A stretch of 64,000 bases of DNA from Corynebacterium curieae (GCF_027570035.1 NZ_JAKMUU010000002.1:124001-188000), one strand, 5' to 3'. Shown: positions 35,861 to 46,338, numbered from the stretch's first letter. Numbers and translations are program-made. Notes: generated by a model from the sequence alone, not told the origin.

Positions 35861-36706
35861 ATGGGGGAATGGACTACCGCGGAACTTCGCGGGCGGGGTT
35901 TGAGCAAGAATGCGATTCGTCACAAGGTGCGCGAGGGGAAGCTCTTTCGCGTGCATCGGGGGATATATACCGATAAATGGACGCCACTCGCGGTGGCACG
36001 GGCTCTCGCGCATGGACTCAGCCGCATCCATTTCACGGGAAAGACGGCGCAGGAGATTTACCTTGGCCGCCAGCTGACGTTTCCGCTGGAAGCGGAGGGA
36101 CCACGTACCTTGAAGGGCAAGAACTTCCATGTTTCGCACTCGCGTCTCCGGGCTACGTGCAAGATAAACGGCCTACCGGTGGTGCAACCGTTGTGGGCCG
36201 CGCGCAAGATTTCGCGTGCGTGCAGGCCCCTGTTGGAAGAACACTACAGGGGAAAGCACGGCCCCGGCCGCTTAGAAAGAGACCGTCGACGCATGCGGCG
36301 CGTCCCGAAGCCTCTGAAAAACACGATTCGACGTGCCGCGATCGGCGCAGATAGCCCACCGGAGCGCACGCTGAGTCGGCAGCTCCGAGCAGAAGGAATC
36401 TACCCTGAGCACAATGTTCTCATTGCGGGCTACCGCTTTGATCTAAGGATTGGAAAGCTCGTTGTAGAAGTCGACGGCTGGGAATACCACAAGCACAGCG
36501 TTACATTTCAAGCTGACCGTTCCAAACAGAACGCGGCCGTGGCCCACGGTTATACGGTCTTGCGTTTTACTGCCGATGACATCAACCACCACCTCAATCA
36601 AGCCATCCTGCTCATCAAAGCCACGCTTGACGTGGTAAAAGGCGGCAAGCCTAAGCTCCCGTCCTCGGCAACTCAGCCCTACTGGACATGGCACCGTTGC
36701 GTATAA
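35861..36706 (+). CDS. AbiEi-type antitoxin domain fused to a DUF559 nuclease-like domain
   Basis: A 281-residue protein with two parts. The first 40 residues (WTTAELRGRGLSKNAIRHKV, then FRVHRGIYTDKW) resemble the winged N-terminal domain of AbiEi antitoxins. Residues about 165-260 form a DUF559 domain of the Vsr/PD-(D/E)xK class: SPPERTL, YRFDLRIGKLVVEVDGWEYH and GYTVLRFTADDI carry the expected E, D and E-x-D positions. Such fusions are common in actinobacteria as orphan genes; no AbiEii toxin is next to it. TACTTT seven bases before the ATG suggests a leaderless transcript. More arginine-rich and compositionally uneven than its neighbours, it opens a small accessory zone. Confidence 0.7.
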   Translation: MGEWTTAELRGRGLSKNAIRHKVREGKLFRVHRGIYTDKWTPLAVARALAHGLSRIHFTGKTAQEIYLGRQLTFPLEAEGPRTLKGKNFHVSHSRLRATCKINGLPVVQPLWAARKISRACRPLLEEHYRGKHGPGRLERDRRRMRRVPKPLKNTIRRAAIGADSPPERTLSRQLRAEGIYPEHNVLIAGYRFDLRIGKLVVEVDGWEYHKHSVTFQADRSKQNAAVAHGYTVLRFTADDINHHLNQAILLIKATLDVVKGGKPKLPSSATQPYWTWHRCV

Positions 36707-36709
36707 CCC

Positions 36710-36766
36710 TTGCCGACGTGACAATTATTCTTTACACTAGGACATGCAAGCATGACATACAGTAAA
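36710..36766 (+). promoter_or_regulatory. Promoter with overlapping operator of the HTH gene
   Basis: TTGCCG (36710-36715) and TACACT (36733-36738) form -35 and -10 boxes 17 bases apart. A dyad centred between 36748 and 36749 covers TTTAC, CATGC, AA, GCATG, GTAAA (36731-36766), overlapping the -10 box and the transcription start. Autoregulation by the following regulator is the simplest reading. Confidence 0.5.
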
Positions 36767-36775
36767 GGAGACCAG

Positions 36776-36985
36776 ATGGCCGAGCACCCCAACATGGTCC
36801 GCAAATGGCGCCGCTGGCTCGAACTTTCGCAAGCCGAGCTCGCCGAAAAAGCCGGCGTCTCCCGCCAGACCATCGCCAATATCGAGCGCGGCAACTATTC
36901 ACCTTCCGTCCACCTCGCGCTGGATATTTGCCACGAACTTGGAAAAACCGTCGAAGAAATCTTTGGAGCTGAACAACATGATTAA
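36776..36985 (+). CDS. Small XRE-family transcriptional regulator
   Basis: A 69-residue DNA-binding protein consisting of little more than one helix-turn-helix: LELSQAELAEKAGVSRQTIA followed by NIERGNYSPSVHLALDICHE. This compact XRE form typically sits in front of a membrane protein gene. ATG 36776 has AAAGGAG at the right distance; an ATG 24 bases upstream lacks one. The gene overlaps the next start by eight bases, so the two products are coupled. The dyad over its own promoter suggests self-repression. Confidence 0.85.
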   Translation: MAEHPNMVRKWRRWLELSQAELAEKAGVSRQTIANIERGNYSPSVHLALDICHELGKTVEEIFGAEQHD

Positions 36986-37460
36986 CGCCATTGCCAACTA
37001 CTCCCTCAATGAAATCGAGCGCACGACTCGCGATGAATTCGAACGCGATACTTGCCTCAAAGCCTGCGCAATCGGCATGACTCCGATCCCATTCCTCGAG
37101 CTCATCGTCGCTGCAATCCTTGCTTGGGTCCTCCCCGGCCAAATGAGCATGCTGTGCTTCCTTGCGCTCGCGCCATCTATCATCGGCAATTCCATCGGCA
37201 CGGCTTGGATGCGCAAGCGCGTCGCTACCCCGCTGGTGAGCCGCAACTGGACGGCTATCGCCGTCTACCTCATCCCACTCATCGCCATGTTCGCTGGCAT
37301 TGCGTATAACGCCTACGCGCCTGCCGACGGCCACAACCCCGTCGCTTACCTCATCGGCACCGCCGTCGGTGCCATCACCGTACTCATCCTCACCCCATTC
37401 ATTCGTCGCCGCCAGCACCGCCGCGACCAGGCCCGCCTCGATGCCGAGCTGGAGGACTAA
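36978..37460 (+). CDS. Four-helix membrane protein coupled to the HTH regulator
   Basis: A 160-residue protein with a charged N-terminus (NEIERTTRDEFERDTCLKAC) and four predicted membrane segments, ending in the basic RRRQHRRDQARLDAELED. I do not recognise the family, though many short XRE regulators are followed by four-helix proteins of unknown function. ATG 36978 lies inside the end of the regulator gene, with GGAG upstream. The pair could be a small sensor or stress module in which the membrane protein influences the regulator; this is inference from context. Confidence 0.65.
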   Translation: MINAIANYSLNEIERTTRDEFERDTCLKACAIGMTPIPFLELIVAAILAWVLPGQMSMLCFLALAPSIIGNSIGTAWMRKRVATPLVSRNWTAIAVYLIPLIAMFAGIAYNAYAPADGHNPVAYLIGTAVGAITVLILTPFIRRRQHRRDQARLDAELED

Positions 37461-37484
37461 GCACCTCCCAGCTCCCCTCACCCA

Positions 37485-37546
37485 CCCTTCGCGCTCACCG
37501 TGGAGGGCGGGTCCTCTCGTTTTCACCCCCGCCGTGAGCGCGACGG
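37485..37546. repeat. Intergenic inverted repeat, unit 4
   Basis: CCCTTCGCGCTCAC (37485-37498) pairs with GTGAGCGCGACGG (37534-37546) across 35 bases, with a single changed base in the right arm. It is the first of three tandem units in this gap. Confidence 0.75.
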
Positions 37547-37557
37547 TAAGTTCTTTC

Positions 37558-37620
37558 CCCTTCGCGCTCACCGGCAGCCGCAGCTACCAGCTTCGAAGAC
37601 ATCCCCGTGACCGCTAAGGA
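37558..37620. repeat. Intergenic inverted repeat, unit 5
   Basis: The perfect left arm CCCTTCGCGCTCAC (37558-37571) is followed after 35 bases by a decayed right arm GTGACCGCTAAGGA (37607-37620; 11 of 14 positions). Confidence 0.6.
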
Positions 37621-37639
37621 CACTTTGCTTGCCGACGCC

Positions 37640-37702
37640 CCCTTGCCGCTCACCGAGAGCAAGAAAAAGCCCCACCGCCGAGCGCTGGTGCGCGCGAAGG
37701 GC
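37640..37702. repeat. Intergenic inverted repeat, unit 6
   Basis: The decayed left arm CCCTTGCCGCTCAC (37640-37653; 12 of 14) and the right arm GTGCGCGCGAAGGGC (37688-37702; one change) flank 34 bases. The unit overlaps the terminator of the gtrA gene. Confidence 0.6.
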
Positions 37703-37715
37703 GATGGGGTGGGGC
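37669..37715 (-). terminator. Terminator of the gtrA-like gene
   Basis: On the minus strand GCCCCACC (37715-37708) pairs with GGTGGGGC (37676-37669), and TTTTTCTTGC follows immediately. The loop contains the right arm of repeat unit 6. It lies 22 bases past the gene's stop. Confidence 0.6.
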
Positions 37716-37737
37716 GAGCCTTGACAAAGGGGCCAGG

Positions 37738-38301
37738 CTAGGCGGGCTCAGTCTCCTCGACAACCTGCGGCGTCTTCGGCTTCGAACGGAACGTCCACAG
37801 CTTATTCAAAATGAAATTGATCGGCATTGCAACAATGATGGAAATGGCCGATGCCCAGTACACCTTTGTACGCAGACCGGTTGAATTATCCAGAATGTCT
37901 GAAGGCAAATGCAGCGGCGAAGTCGGGTTCATTAACAATGTCGCCACGACTTGGCTTACGAGGAAAGCTCCAATACCAGCGAGCAGGAATGGGAAGAATC
38001 CACGCAGCCAGGACACTTTCGTGACTGAGCGGAAGGTCCACATTCGGTTGAGTTGGTAGTTCCAAGTGTTCGCGACCAAGAAGGCAATAGTCAGGAACAC
38101 GTGATACCAGCGGATATGAAAAACGGAACCAAAGAGGTTGATAAATGGATCGTCCGCATCAATGCCGCCAGACCACCAAGTAATCTTTCTGCACAAGTAA
38201 ACTACGAAAAGATTGACAACGGTACCGGAACCGCCGACGATGCCGAATTTGAGAAACTGCCCAAAATTGGACACAAAGCGCGCGACGCTGAGGTCTGCCA
38301 T
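37738..38301 (-). CDS. GtrA family membrane protein
   Basis: A 187-residue protein of the GtrA/DPMS family with four membrane segments: FGIVGGSGTVVNLFVVYLC, then FLTIAFLVANTWNYQLNRMW, and the repeated ending NFILNKLWTFRS. GtrA proteins are thought to help move polyprenyl-linked sugars across the membrane, and in actinobacteria several act in arabinogalactan or related envelope synthesis. No glycosyltransferase is adjacent. The start is ATG 38301 (MADLSVARFV) after AAGGCGG; nine further in-frame residues upstream are possible. The 25-residue tail is rich in Pro and Glu. Confidence 0.85.
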   Translation of the reverse strand: MADLSVARFVSNFGQFLKFGIVGGSGTVVNLFVVYLCRKITWWSGGIDADDPFINLFGSVFHIRWYHVFLTIAFLVANTWNYQLNRMWTFRSVTKVSWLRGFFPFLLAGIGAFLVSQVVATLLMNPTSPLHLPSDILDNSTGLRTKVYWASAISIIVAMPINFILNKLWTFRSKPKTPQVVEETEPA

Positions 38302-38331
38302 GGGCCGCCTTTCTAGCCAGTGAATCAATAA

Positions 38332-39195
38332 CTACTCGATTGTAGTTCTTAAGCCCTGCGAACTGAAAAATTGACGCTCGGAATGTGATAGAGGATCTAT
38401 AAAAGTTATAGCCTCGTGAAGGAGCGCGAGCGGAGTGCGGAAGTCATAGAGGTCAAGCTCACGCGGGGTGGGATAGGTATCGTCGCCGAGCAGCGGGTGG
38501 CCGAGGTGATTGAGTAGCACCCGCAGCTGGTGGGTATGACCGGTGCGCGGCCACAAGGTCACCTCACGGCCGGCAGCGCGCACGTACGTGGAGGTGAGCG
38601 CACCATTGGAAGCTACGAGCACCTGGCGCGCCCCGCGGGGCTTGTGCATGCGCAGGGCGATTTCTCGGTCCATAACAAGCGGTTGCTTGACGACGCCCCG
38701 ATATCTCTTCACCGCACTCCCCTCCAAAAAGATGCGCTGGTAAGCGGCGCGGGTATCGGGATTGCGGGAGCAAATGACAAGCCCGGCGGTCAAGCGGTCT
38801 AGGCGGTGCAAGGGCACGATATCGTCTTCACCGAAGTCCACGCGCAGGCGGGTTTGCAGGGTTTCGCGCTGGAGGCGACCGTTGGTGGTCGTGGGCAGGA
38901 AGTGTGGCTTATCGGCCACGATGAGGTCGCGGTCGGCGTGGACCACGGAGTAGTCGAAAGGAATCGGGCGCTCCGGCGGCACCGTGGGGTGGTACCACGC
39001 CGGCACGGGACGCGGAAGCGCGGCACCAGCCGGCAACACGGTGTCAGCCGGAAAGGGAGAATCGCCGGCGCGGGCGGCGAAGTACTCCCCTTCCTCGGGC
39101 ACATATCCGCGCAGGACCGTTTTGCGCGGGGAGATACCCGCGCGGGCGGGTGGTCTGCCGGAATCAGGCACCGGCGAGGCGCTCAACAGCGGCAT
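38332..39195 (-). CDS. RluA-family RNA pseudouridine synthase
   Basis: A 287-residue pseudouridine synthase. The catalytic motif is VPLHRLDRLTAGL with the nucleophilic Asp, preceded by VVHADRDLIVADKP and followed by GRTHQLR-type sequence (RTGHTHQLRVLLNHLGHPLLG). It isomerises uridines in rRNA or tRNA; the exact site cannot be predicted. There is no S4 domain; the first about 85 residues are a family-specific extension. ATG 39195 is proposed, which overlaps the end of dapC by 32 bases; a longer frame would overlap more. Some synthases of this group are called RluC/RluD-like. Confidence 0.85.
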   Translation of the reverse strand: MPLLSASPVPDSGRPPARAGISPRKTVLRGYVPEEGEYFAARAGDSPFPADTVLPAGAALPRPVPAWYHPTVPPERPIPFDYSVVHADRDLIVADKPHFLPTTTNGRLQRETLQTRLRVDFGEDDIVPLHRLDRLTAGLVICSRNPDTRAAYQRIFLEGSAVKRYRGVVKQPLVMDREIALRMHKPRGARQVLVASNGALTSTYVRAAGREVTLWPRTGHTHQLRVLLNHLGHPLLGDDTYPTPRELDLYDFRTPLALLHEAITFIDPLSHSERQFFSSQGLRTTIE

Positions 39196-40252
39196 CGATG
39201 CGTTCATCGGTACCGTTGAGGCCGATGCGCACGTGCTTCTCACCGGCCGGGCCATAAAAATCACCGGGAGCGGCGAGGATGCCGCGCTCGGCTAGCCAGT
39301 CGATGGTGTCACGGCAGTTCTCGCCTCGGGTAGCCCAAAGGTACATGCCGGCATCGGAGTGGTCGATGGTAAAGCCGGCGTCGACAAGCGCGTGCATAAG
39401 CACCGCGCGCCGAGAGGCGTAGCGGTTGCGCTGAAGGGCCTCGGTGTCGTCGTCGTTAAGAGCAGCGACCATGGCGGCTTGAACCGGGCCAGGAACGATG
39501 AGTCCGGCGTGCTTGCGCAGCTGAAGCAGTTCGGCGATGAGGTCATTATCGCCCGCGAAGAAGCCGGCGCGGTAAGAGGCCATATTCGCAGTCTTGGACA
39601 GCGAATGCATAGCGATCAGGCCGGTGTTATCGCCATCGGTCACGCGCGGATCGAGGATGGAGACCGGCGGGTTATCGTCGTTCCACCCCAAGCTCATATA
39701 GCACTCATCGGAGGCGATAATGGCGCCGGTCTCGCGCGCCCACGCCACGATGCGGCGCAGCTCCTCCACGCCGAGCACGCGGCCGGTGGGATTGGACGGC
39801 GAGTTCAAAAAGACCAGGGAAGCATCCTGGAAATCAGAATCCGCGCGCAGCGGCTTGGCGCCGGCGAGCAGGGCCCCAACCTCGTAGGTGGGATAGGCCA
39901 CCGACGGGAAGGCGACGGTCTCGCCGCGCATGCCCAAAAGCGTAGGCAGCCAGGCGATGGCCTCCTTGGTGCCGACCACCGGCAATACGAGGTCAACCTG
40001 CATGTTATAGCGGCGCGTTAGCGCGGCGGCGATGGCCTCGCGCAGCTCCGGGGTGCCGGCTGTCTGCGGGTAGCCAGGGTTCTGCGCGGCTGCGGTCAAC
40101 GCGAGCTGCACGCCTGGGGATACAGGGTCAACGGGGTTGCCCACCGAGAGGTCAACGATTCCACCCGGGTGGGCCTGGGCCTTCTTCTTGGCGCCAGCCA
40201 GTGAATCCCAGGGGAAGTCTGGAAGCGTCTTTCCTAGCGGTGTGCGTGCCAT
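39164..40252 (-). CDS. dapC: Succinyldiaminopimelate transaminase
   Basis: A 362-residue PLP-dependent class I aminotransferase. The cofactor site shows HSLSKTANMASYR with the Schiff-base lysine, FLNSPSNPTGRV and SDECYMSLGW. It makes N-succinyl-LL-diaminopimelate, the substrate of DapE. The dapC-fdxC order is conserved with M. tuberculosis (Rv1178-Rv1177) and C. glutamicum, which supports this name over other aminotransferases. It starts three bases after the fdxC stop, so the pair is cotranscribed. The downstream pseudouridine synthase overlaps its 3' end. Confidence 0.92.
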   Translation of the reverse strand: MARTPLGKTLPDFPWDSLAGAKKKAQAHPGGIVDLSVGNPVDPVSPGVQLALTAAAQNPGYPQTAGTPELREAIAAALTRRYNMQVDLVLPVVGTKEAIAWLPTLLGMRGETVAFPSVAYPTYEVGALLAGAKPLRADSDFQDASLVFLNSPSNPTGRVLGVEELRRIVAWARETGAIIASDECYMSLGWNDDNPPVSILDPRVTDGDNTGLIAMHSLSKTANMASYRAGFFAGDNDLIAELLQLRKHAGLIVPGPVQAAMVAALNDDDTEALQRNRYASRRAVLMHALVDAGFTIDHSDAGMYLWATRGENCRDTIDWLAERGILAAPGDFYGPAGEKHVRIGLNGTDERIDAAVERLAGA

Positions 40253-40255
40253 GTC

Positions 40256-40579
40256 TTACTCCTGATTCTGTGGCGGAAGCGCGGCAATCATCGGGACGTC
40301 AAAGTCCTGTGGGCCGAGGGCCGCCGCGCCGCCTGGGGAACCCAGGTCATCGAAGAATGCCGCGTTGGCGTCGTTGTAGTCCAGCCACTCATCGGGAACA
40401 TCGTCCTCGTAGAAGATGGCCTCAACCGGGCATGCGGGCTCGCAGGCGCCGCAGTCCACGCACTCATCTGGGTGGATGTAGAGCATGCGCTTGCCCTCGT
40501 AGATGCAGTCAACAGGGCATTCCTCAACGCAGCCGCGGTCCATTACGTCAACGCAAGGCTGTGCGATCGTATAAGTCAT
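40256..40579 (-). CDS. fdxC: Seven-iron ferredoxin FdxC
   Basis: A 107-residue ferredoxin with two clusters. Cysteines 9, 17, 21 and 25 and then 40, 43, 46 and 50 follow the pattern of [3Fe-4S][4Fe-4S] ferredoxins: [17 protein letters not shown] and [15 protein letters not shown]. It carries low-potential electrons in the cytosol. The C-terminal 50 residues are acidic and rich in Gly, Ala and Pro. It precedes dapC, an arrangement conserved in actinobacteria. Confidence 0.93.
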   Translation of the reverse strand: MTYTIAQPCVDVMDRGCVEECPVDCIYEGKRMLYIHPDECVDCGACEPACPVEAIFYEDDVPDEWLDYNDANAAFFDDLGSPGGAAALGPQDFDVPMIAALPPQNQE

Positions 40580-40632
40580 GGAGATTCCTTGAAGCTTCCT
40601 GATTTCTCGGATTTGGGATGTTTAACAGTATG

Positions 40633-41010
40633 TCACTTCTGCTTGAAAAATGGCCAAACGCCGCCGCCTATCCCCGCCAAAAGCAGGAGCAGGCTGAGAA
40701 TATTATTGGCCAAGAGCATGTCTCCGGTCATCGGCACCATCAGCAGGAAGGCGAAAAAGCCCAAGCTCCATACGATAAGCGGGATGGCGCCGACCACCGG
40801 CGCGGGGCTCCACAGGCGAGCAGTGCGGGTGAGCACAGAATTAAACCACCACGCAAGCAGGATAGTGATGGGAAAAGCCACGCTCGCGCCATTGGATAGC
40901 GGAATGCGCGCGGTGAGGTAGATGACCTCGAGGAAGACCGACAGCAGCGCGCCGATGGCCAGCCACACCAGTCCGGTTACCTGCTCGCCGCGGCTAAAAT
41001 CCGTGCGCAT
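40633..41010 (-). CDS. Small membrane protein downstream of mshB
   Basis: A 125-residue protein with four membrane segments (GLVWLAIGALLSVFLEVIYL, then VAFPITILLAWWFNSVL and two more) and a short basic end. The family is unnamed to me, but a small membrane protein in this position is usual in corynebacteria. Its ATG overlaps the mshB stop by one base (TAATG), so it depends on the mshB transcript and probably on its translation. No function can be given. Confidence 0.7.
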   Translation of the reverse strand: MRTDFSRGEQVTGLVWLAIGALLSVFLEVIYLTARIPLSNGASVAFPITILLAWWFNSVLTRTARLWSPAPVVGAIPLIVWSLGFFAFLLMVPMTGDMLLANNILSLLLLLAGIGGGVWPFFKQK

Positions 41011-41879
41011 TACAGTCCACCGAGCAGGTCATCGGCGGGCTCACCCTGGCCCAGCTGGAAGTACTCGGCGCGCAATAGCGGCATGACCAGCAGGTTAGAC
41101 AGCCCATAGGCGCCCGGCACCCGTTCCGGTTCGTGCAGGGCGGCCACGGCGGCCGTGGGGTTTGTGCGGGTGGTGGAGCCATCGGCCAACCAGATTTGGG
41201 AAGCGTGGGCGCTCATGGCGGCTCGCTTGGCGTCCAAGGCGGCGCCGGAAAGAGCGACGGTGACGTCCGCGCCTTCGTTGGTGAAATTGTCCAAGTACGC
41301 CTGGCCGGGCTTGCTCCACCCCGCTGGGGCATCGAGGGTGTCCAGGCCGGCGTAGTTGGCAGCGCGCTCAAAAATGCCGTACCAGATGCGCATGCTTGCC
41401 GACGCCGCCTTTCTCACCGCCTTGTGCACCGCCACATGGTCCGGGTGGCCGTAACCGCCATCGGGCCCATAGGTGAGGATGGCGTGGGGTTGGATGGCTT
41501 CGAGCTCGTCGCTGAGAAATTCAGCGGCCTCATCGATGCGGTTGACCAACGCACGGGGGTTATCGTGCGAGGGAGAACCCGCCATGCCGGAATCGCGGAA
41601 ATGCCCGAATCCGCCCAATTGAACTCCCTTGACGCCCAGCGCATCGAGGGCATTGGCCAATTCGCGGGCGCGGAAGCCTCCCAATTGATCATGATCAGCT
41701 AGGCCTTGGTAAGGCTCACCAATGACCTCGCCGTCCTCACCCAAGGTGAGCGTAATGACGGTAACCTCGGCGCCGAGAGCGGCCAAAGTCGCCAGCGTGC
41801 CACCCATGAACAGCGTTTCATCATCCGGGTGGGCATGCACCGCCACGACGCGGTAACCGGTTAAGTCTTTAGTCTTCAT
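41010..41879 (-). CDS. mshB: Mycothiol biosynthesis deacetylase MshB
   Basis: A 289-residue zinc hydrolase of the PIG-L/LmbE family. It deacetylates GlcNAc-inositol to GlcN-inositol, the second enzymatic stage of mycothiol synthesis in the cytosol. The zinc ligands are in VHAHPDDE and in GYGHPDHVAVHKAV, and TLTLGEDGEVIG is an MshB-type sequence. The start ATG 41879 lies inside the end of lpqW with an 11-base overlap, and the small membrane protein gene follows at once, so the three form an operon. The same pairing of lpqW-like and mshB genes occurs nearby in mycobacterial genomes. Confidence 0.93.
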   Translation of the reverse strand: MKTKDLTGYRVVAVHAHPDDETLFMGGTLATLAALGAEVTVITLTLGEDGEVIGEPYQGLADHDQLGGFRARELANALDALGVKGVQLGGFGHFRDSGMAGSPSHDNPRALVNRIDEAAEFLSDELEAIQPHAILTYGPDGGYGHPDHVAVHKAVRKAASASMRIWYGIFERAANYAGLDTLDAPAGWSKPGQAYLDNFTNEGADVTVALSGAALDAKRAAMSAHASQIWLADGSTTRTNPTAAVAALHEPERVPGAYGLSNLLVMPLLRAEYFQLGQGEPADDLLGGL

Positions 41880-43500
41880 CTATCCTCCAGCGGGGCGCGG
41901 TGAAAAGACCATCGTCCCAATCATCGATGCTTTGGCCGGGGCCTACAATACCCTGTCCGAGCGCGTGGACTCGCGTCTCATCTACCAACGGCACATAAAG
42001 CACTTCCTTGGAATTGACGTCACGAATGCGACCGAGCGCTTCTTTAGGGCTCATGGTGCCGGATAGAATTTCCGCGCGTATTTCATCTGCATTGTCTGGG
42101 CAGATGCCGGAAAGATCCCCGGCCAACGGTTGCATATCATCACAGCTGAAAATATTCGCCGCGGCCATCGAATTTAAAGAAATATCCTCCCAGGTCACTA
42201 CCGCATCCACGTCGCCTTCTGGCAGGAGCTTGGAGGTAATCGTGGTCAGGCGCTCGGAGACTACCTCGGCATCAATCCCATGGGCCTCGAGGACGTCGTA
42301 GAGAGTATTAGCGGCCGCCAACGCCGTGGGGCTGGTGGGATCCACCGCAAAGCGAATGGGTTTCTTGCTAGCGCGGGTGCGCAACGCGGTGAGATCGGCA
42401 TTCTTGCCCACTGGGTTGTTTCCGGGCTTCAGATTGGAGGCCCGGCCGGTGGCTAGGCGAGTTACCTGGTCTGTATCAATCAGCGACGCCAATCCGCGGC
42501 GCTCCGCTCTTTCTTCCAATGCGCCTTCAGCGGTGGACATGTGCAGCCGCAACTGGCGCGAGCGGGTAAGCGTCTTTTGGGAGACGTGTCCCAACAGTGC
42601 CAACGCTTCCTCCGAGGTCTGACCTGGGGTAAAGTCCGCGAAGCCGATCTGTCCGGAGCGCAGCATATTCAGCGCTTGGGTGCTATCGCGGACCTCCCGC
42701 AGCTGGATGACGTCCACTTGGGCTGGGTTTGCGCCCCAGAATCGGTCATTGCGATTCAGGGTAATGACTCCGCGGCCGCGGTCTACGCTATCGACGAGAA
42801 AGCGCCCGGCCGAGGCCGGGATTTTATCGGCCAAGGCGGAGCCGAAATTATCGTCTTGCAGCAGGTGCGAAGGCAGCAGATTATGGAAAAGCAGGTGCCA
42901 ATCCTTGACTTTTTGGGAAAAGTCCACCGTGACCTCGCGACCGCCATCGGAGGTATTGACGGCCGAGATTGCGTGGTAGCCGGCGGGATCCCGCACGCCA
43001 GCGGTAGTGGTCATCTGCTTCCACAGGTAGCTAAAGTCCGCACCGGAAATAGGTGTGCCATCGGACCACTGCGCCGGCGAGGCGATAACGTAGCGCACCC
43101 GCTGCGCCACGCCCTTGGGTGCCTTTACCTCGGAGGCGGATTCGAGGATATCGGCATCCATACGTCCGTTGTGGAAGGCAGAGGGCAAAACCAGCTCGGC
43201 TATTTGGTCCACCAGCTCGGAATTATTTGCCACTAGGTGCGGGTTGAGGCCCGCGCGCAGGGGATCCACACCGACTGAGATGGTGGGGCGCTGCGCGGAA
43301 TCGGAGTCTTGAGGTGCCTCTTCTTCCGGGGTTGCGGTAGTGGTGGATTGGTCTTCCTGCAGCGCGGAGTCATTGTCCTCCACCACTGGAGGTGGGCCGG
43401 GGTTGGCCGCGCAGGCGCTTAAAAACGCGATGCTCACTGCACTGAGCACCGCCGCCATTGCCGACGCCGCGCGCCATGGTTTAGCCGGTTTCTTTTTCAT
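41869..43500 (-). CDS. lpqW: LpqW-like lipoprotein (family 5 solute-binding fold)
   Basis: A 543-residue exported lipoprotein. The lipobox is LSAC with Cys30 after a hydrophobic core. A 45-residue linker rich in Glu, Asp, Ser and Thr follows, and then a family 5 extracellular solute-binding fold (VRYVIASPAQWSDGTPISGA and FWGANPAQVDVIQLR). In mycobacteria and C. glutamicum LpqW does not import peptides but controls the balance of phosphatidylinositol mannosides and lipomannan/lipoarabinomannan. Proximity to mshB and typA supports orthology. A true oligopeptide-binding protein is less likely because no permease genes are adjacent. Confidence 0.8.
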   Translation of the reverse strand: MKKKPAKPWRAASAMAAVLSAVSIAFLSACAANPGPPPVVEDNDSALQEDQSTTTATPEEEAPQDSDSAQRPTISVGVDPLRAGLNPHLVANNSELVDQIAELVLPSAFHNGRMDADILESASEVKAPKGVAQRVRYVIASPAQWSDGTPISGADFSYLWKQMTTTAGVRDPAGYHAISAVNTSDGGREVTVDFSQKVKDWHLLFHNLLPSHLLQDDNFGSALADKIPASAGRFLVDSVDRGRGVITLNRNDRFWGANPAQVDVIQLREVRDSTQALNMLRSGQIGFADFTPGQTSEEALALLGHVSQKTLTRSRQLRLHMSTAEGALEERAERRGLASLIDTDQVTRLATGRASNLKPGNNPVGKNADLTALRTRASKKPIRFAVDPTSPTALAAANTLYDVLEAHGIDAEVVSERLTTITSKLLPEGDVDAVVTWEDISLNSMAAANIFSCDDMQPLAGDLSGICPDNADEIRAEILSGTMSPKEALGRIRDVNSKEVLYVPLVDETRVHALGQGIVGPGQSIDDWDDGLFTAPRWRIDED

Positions 43501-43589
43501 CGCGCACTACTTTAGTCCTTCTACCCCGCCGGAACGAGGATTTTTGGCGCTAAACTCGTACGCACACTACATCTTATAGGGAGACCCCA

Positions 43590-44252
43590 ATGCTTATTTG
43601 CCAAGAAATGTTCCTGCTACTGACCAAAGACAATGGCAAGAAGGAAGATTGGGTAGCCAATAATGAAGCTGCTCTGCGAGCCACCGTGCTCGCTGACCTG
43701 TTATTGGGTGAGCACATCGAGCTTTCCGGGAAGAAGAAGGTGGAAACCACCGCACAGCGCCCCGGACACCCCGTCTTGGCATGGGCTTGGGAGGAGCTGC
43801 AGCAACACAAGGTCACCAGCATGAAGAACCTATTGGAAGCCTCATGGTTTACCCCAAGGGAGATAATCGCTTTGGACTTCCATGCGAATGGTCAGCTGGA
43901 TGTGGAAAAGGCCAAGTGGTGGCAGTTGAGCGGCGACCGCTACATCATGACGGACCTGGAGCTGGAAAAGGAACTGCGCGAACGGTTGGTTGCAGTCCTA
44001 GAGGCGCAGCGGCCAGCCGAGGTCAATGACGTCATTATCCTCGATATCCTCCGCGAGGTCAGCGGTGCCTATACCCTACTCAAAAATGACGCGGACGGGA
44101 TGAAGCGCCGCGAGATGCGGGCGCGCATCCAGGAGATCAAGAAAGAGGTGGAATATGACAATGCCGCCTCCTCTGCGGTCAAGGCCGTAGTTGAGGAGGC
44201 GGCAGCGCTAGCGGCAGTGGTTGCCACATCGGCGGCAATCACCACTACCTAG
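43590..44252 (+). CDS. GPP34 (Golgi phosphoprotein 3-like) family protein
   Basis: A 220-residue soluble protein of the GPP34/GOLPH3 family. It starts MLICQEMFLLLTKDNGKK, then has LRATVLADLLLGEHIEL and a long helical centre. In eukaryotes this family binds phosphatidylinositol-4-phosphate. Many actinobacteria carry paralogues of unknown function, some near secondary-metabolite genes. The C-terminus is an Ala/Val-rich stretch that could contact the membrane. AGGGAGA precedes ATG 43590. It is divergent from lpqW and ends nine bases before the stop of convergent typA. Confidence 0.8.
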   Translation: MLICQEMFLLLTKDNGKKEDWVANNEAALRATVLADLLLGEHIELSGKKKVETTAQRPGHPVLAWAWEELQQHKVTSMKNLLEASWFTPREIIALDFHANGQLDVEKAKWWQLSGDRYIMTDLELEKELRERLVAVLEAQRPAEVNDVIILDILREVSGAYTLLKNDADGMKRREMRARIQEIKKEVEYDNAASSAVKAVVEEAAALAAVVATSAAITTT

Positions 44253-44260
44253 GGGGCTAG

Positions 44261-46171
<1,911 letters not shown>

Positions 46172-46338
46172 TAGTGGGGTTCTCCTTCGGAGGATCTACA
46201 GCGCTTGCGCGCGCGGAATTGATCTTGAACGAGCTCCCACGATACCCCCTTAAAGGGCCAAGTGCAGCATTGGGGATGACTTTACCCCGTAACGCGTCCT
46301 ATAGGGCGAGCGAAGAAACTTATAGATTGCGAAAGCAC

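Noticed and set aside
37485..37702. A short CRISPR-like array
   Set aside because: The units are inverted-repeat pairs and not direct repeats with unique spacers between identical copies; no cas genes are in the window.
43501..43589. A GlxR-type TGTGA-N6-TCACA site between lpqW and the GPP34 gene
   Set aside because: No half-site pair with the right spacing is present there.
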